Shown: positions 63,451 to 64,000 of the stretch, piece after piece
Numbering within the stretch: position 1 is the stretch's first letter
Layout: each line of letters begins with the position of its first letter
Source of the DNA: Staphylococcus sp. NRL 16/872
Lineage (GTDB): Bacteria; Bacillota; Bacilli; Staphylococcales; Staphylococcaceae
Reading direction: 5' to 3'
DNA: 64,000 nt
Assembly: GCF_022815905.2 (NCBI RefSeq)
Contig: NZ_CP119327.1
Location: 868,001 to 932,000, forward strand
Notes under the pieces: model-generated
Told to the model about the DNA's origin: nothing
Databases searched by the model: none
The model's input: the letters and a program-made list of their open reading frames with translations, nothing else
Position numbers and translations under genes: made by a program

Positions 63451-64000
63451 AACGTATGGTTCTAACAACGTTTTAGACAATATTAACTTTGATTTTGGAA
63501 ATAGCCAAATTGTTGGTTTAATAGGTAAAAATGGTGTTGGTAAAACAACTTTAATGAAGGTAATGAACGGTAATATTATTAACTTTAAAGGGAAAGTAGG
63601 TCTTAAAGACAACGAGAATGTGGGCTATTTGATCGAACATCCTAAACTTTATGATAATAAAAGTGGGTTAAATAACTTGAAGTTATTCGCTCAAGTATTA
63701 GGAAAAGGGTTTGATAAAGCTTATTCTGATAAGATTATCGATGCATTCGGCATGAGACCTTACATCAAGAAAAAAGTTAAAAAATATTCAATGGGTATGA
63801 AACAAAAGTTAGCCATTGCAGTATCACTAATGAATAAACCAAAATATTTAATCCTTGATGAACCTACAAATGGTATGGACCCTGATGGTTCAATTGATGT
63901 GTTAGAAACCATTCAATCATTAGTGAATGATTTAGGTATGAAGATTTTAATTTCAAGTCATAAATTAGAAGATATTGAATTAATTTGTGATAGAGCGGTC
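63428..64000 (+). CDS. pmtC: ABC transporter ATP-binding protein PmtC, cut by the window end
   Basis: The frame starts at ATG 63428 behind AAAAAGGAGGG and stays open to base 64000 (191 codons). Walker A GKNGVGKTTLMKV, signature YSMGMKQKLAIAVSLM, Walker B YLILDEPTNGMDP and switch ISSHKLEDIE are all present, so the ATPase core is nearly complete. It is the second ATPase of the pmtABCD set; pmtD should follow outside the window. Confidence 0.85.
   Translation, partial: MKLENITKTYGSNNVLDNINFDFGNSQIVGLIGKNGVGKTTLMKVMNGNIINFKGKVGLKDNENVGYLIEHPKLYDNKSGLNNLKLFAQVLGKGFDKAYSDKIIDAFGMRPYIKKKVKKYSMGMKQKLAIAVSLMNKPKYLILDEPTNGMDPDGSIDVLETIQSLVNDLGMKILISSHKLEDIELICDRAV

Overview
The window is chromosomal DNA of a coagulase-negative Staphylococcus. 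The base composition is AT-rich. The sigma-B, agr/RNAIII, ilv-leu and groESL loci are arranged as in staphylococci, and the 16S gene reads as Staphylococcus, closest by eye to the haemolyticus/hominis/lugdunensis part of the genus. I cannot fix the species by reading alone. No insertion sequence, prophage or CRISPR array is visible.

Layout. 1-9964: envelope and housekeeping genes (partial rodA, ddl, murF, cshA, three bacterial PH-domain membrane proteins, acpS, alr). 10051-13536: mazEF followed by rsbU-rsbV-rsbW-sigB. 13881-16479: tex and a SprT-like protein, preceded by a STAR-like repeat. 16607-22191: an rRNA operon with tandem promoters, tRNA-Leu(GAG), tRNA-Gly(TCC), 16S, 23S and 5S, then a truncated duplicate of the 5S end and a hairpin-rich repeat region up to 23090. 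23098-34079 (minus strand): ilvD-ilvB-ilvN-ilvC-leuA-leuB-leuC-leuD-ilvA, headed by a promoter, a CodY-like box and a Leu/Ile-rich attenuator peptide. 34219-36787: tsaE-tsaB-rimI-tsaD (tRNA t6A synthesis), followed by a cluster of DnaA boxes. 37139-45777: an ABC-F ATPase, rex, a TsuA/TsuB thiosulfate-uptake pair, an ammonium transporter and scrB-scrK.

45833-49301 is the quorum-sensing locus: agrBDCA on the minus strand and a divergent RNAIII on the plus strand. RNAIII keeps its 5' hairpin, UCCC loops and terminator but has lost the delta-haemolysin reading frame. AgrD predicts a pheromone ring of CSFYF. Next come a carbon-nitrogen hydrolase, a nitroreductase, an SdrH-like repeat protein, a MroQ-like membrane protease, and groES-groEL under CIRCE/HrcA control.

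56696-58742 is a small accessory islet: a stand-alone PD-(D/E)XK (HSDR_N-type) protein facing an AbiH-family gene that is split by a frameshift in a poly-A tract. The right end carries a PLP aminotransferase, several tiny membrane-protein genes, and the pmtR-pmtA-pmtB-pmtC transporter operon for phenol-soluble modulins (cut by the window end).

The most interesting object is at 60736-61016: a 31-residue Fst/PepA1-like membrane toxin gene. A perfect LexA box precedes it. A convergent antisense promoter follows it. A direct repeat over the toxin start codon recurs inside the antisense RNA. Together these describe a chromosomal type I toxin-antitoxin locus that appears to be under SOS control.
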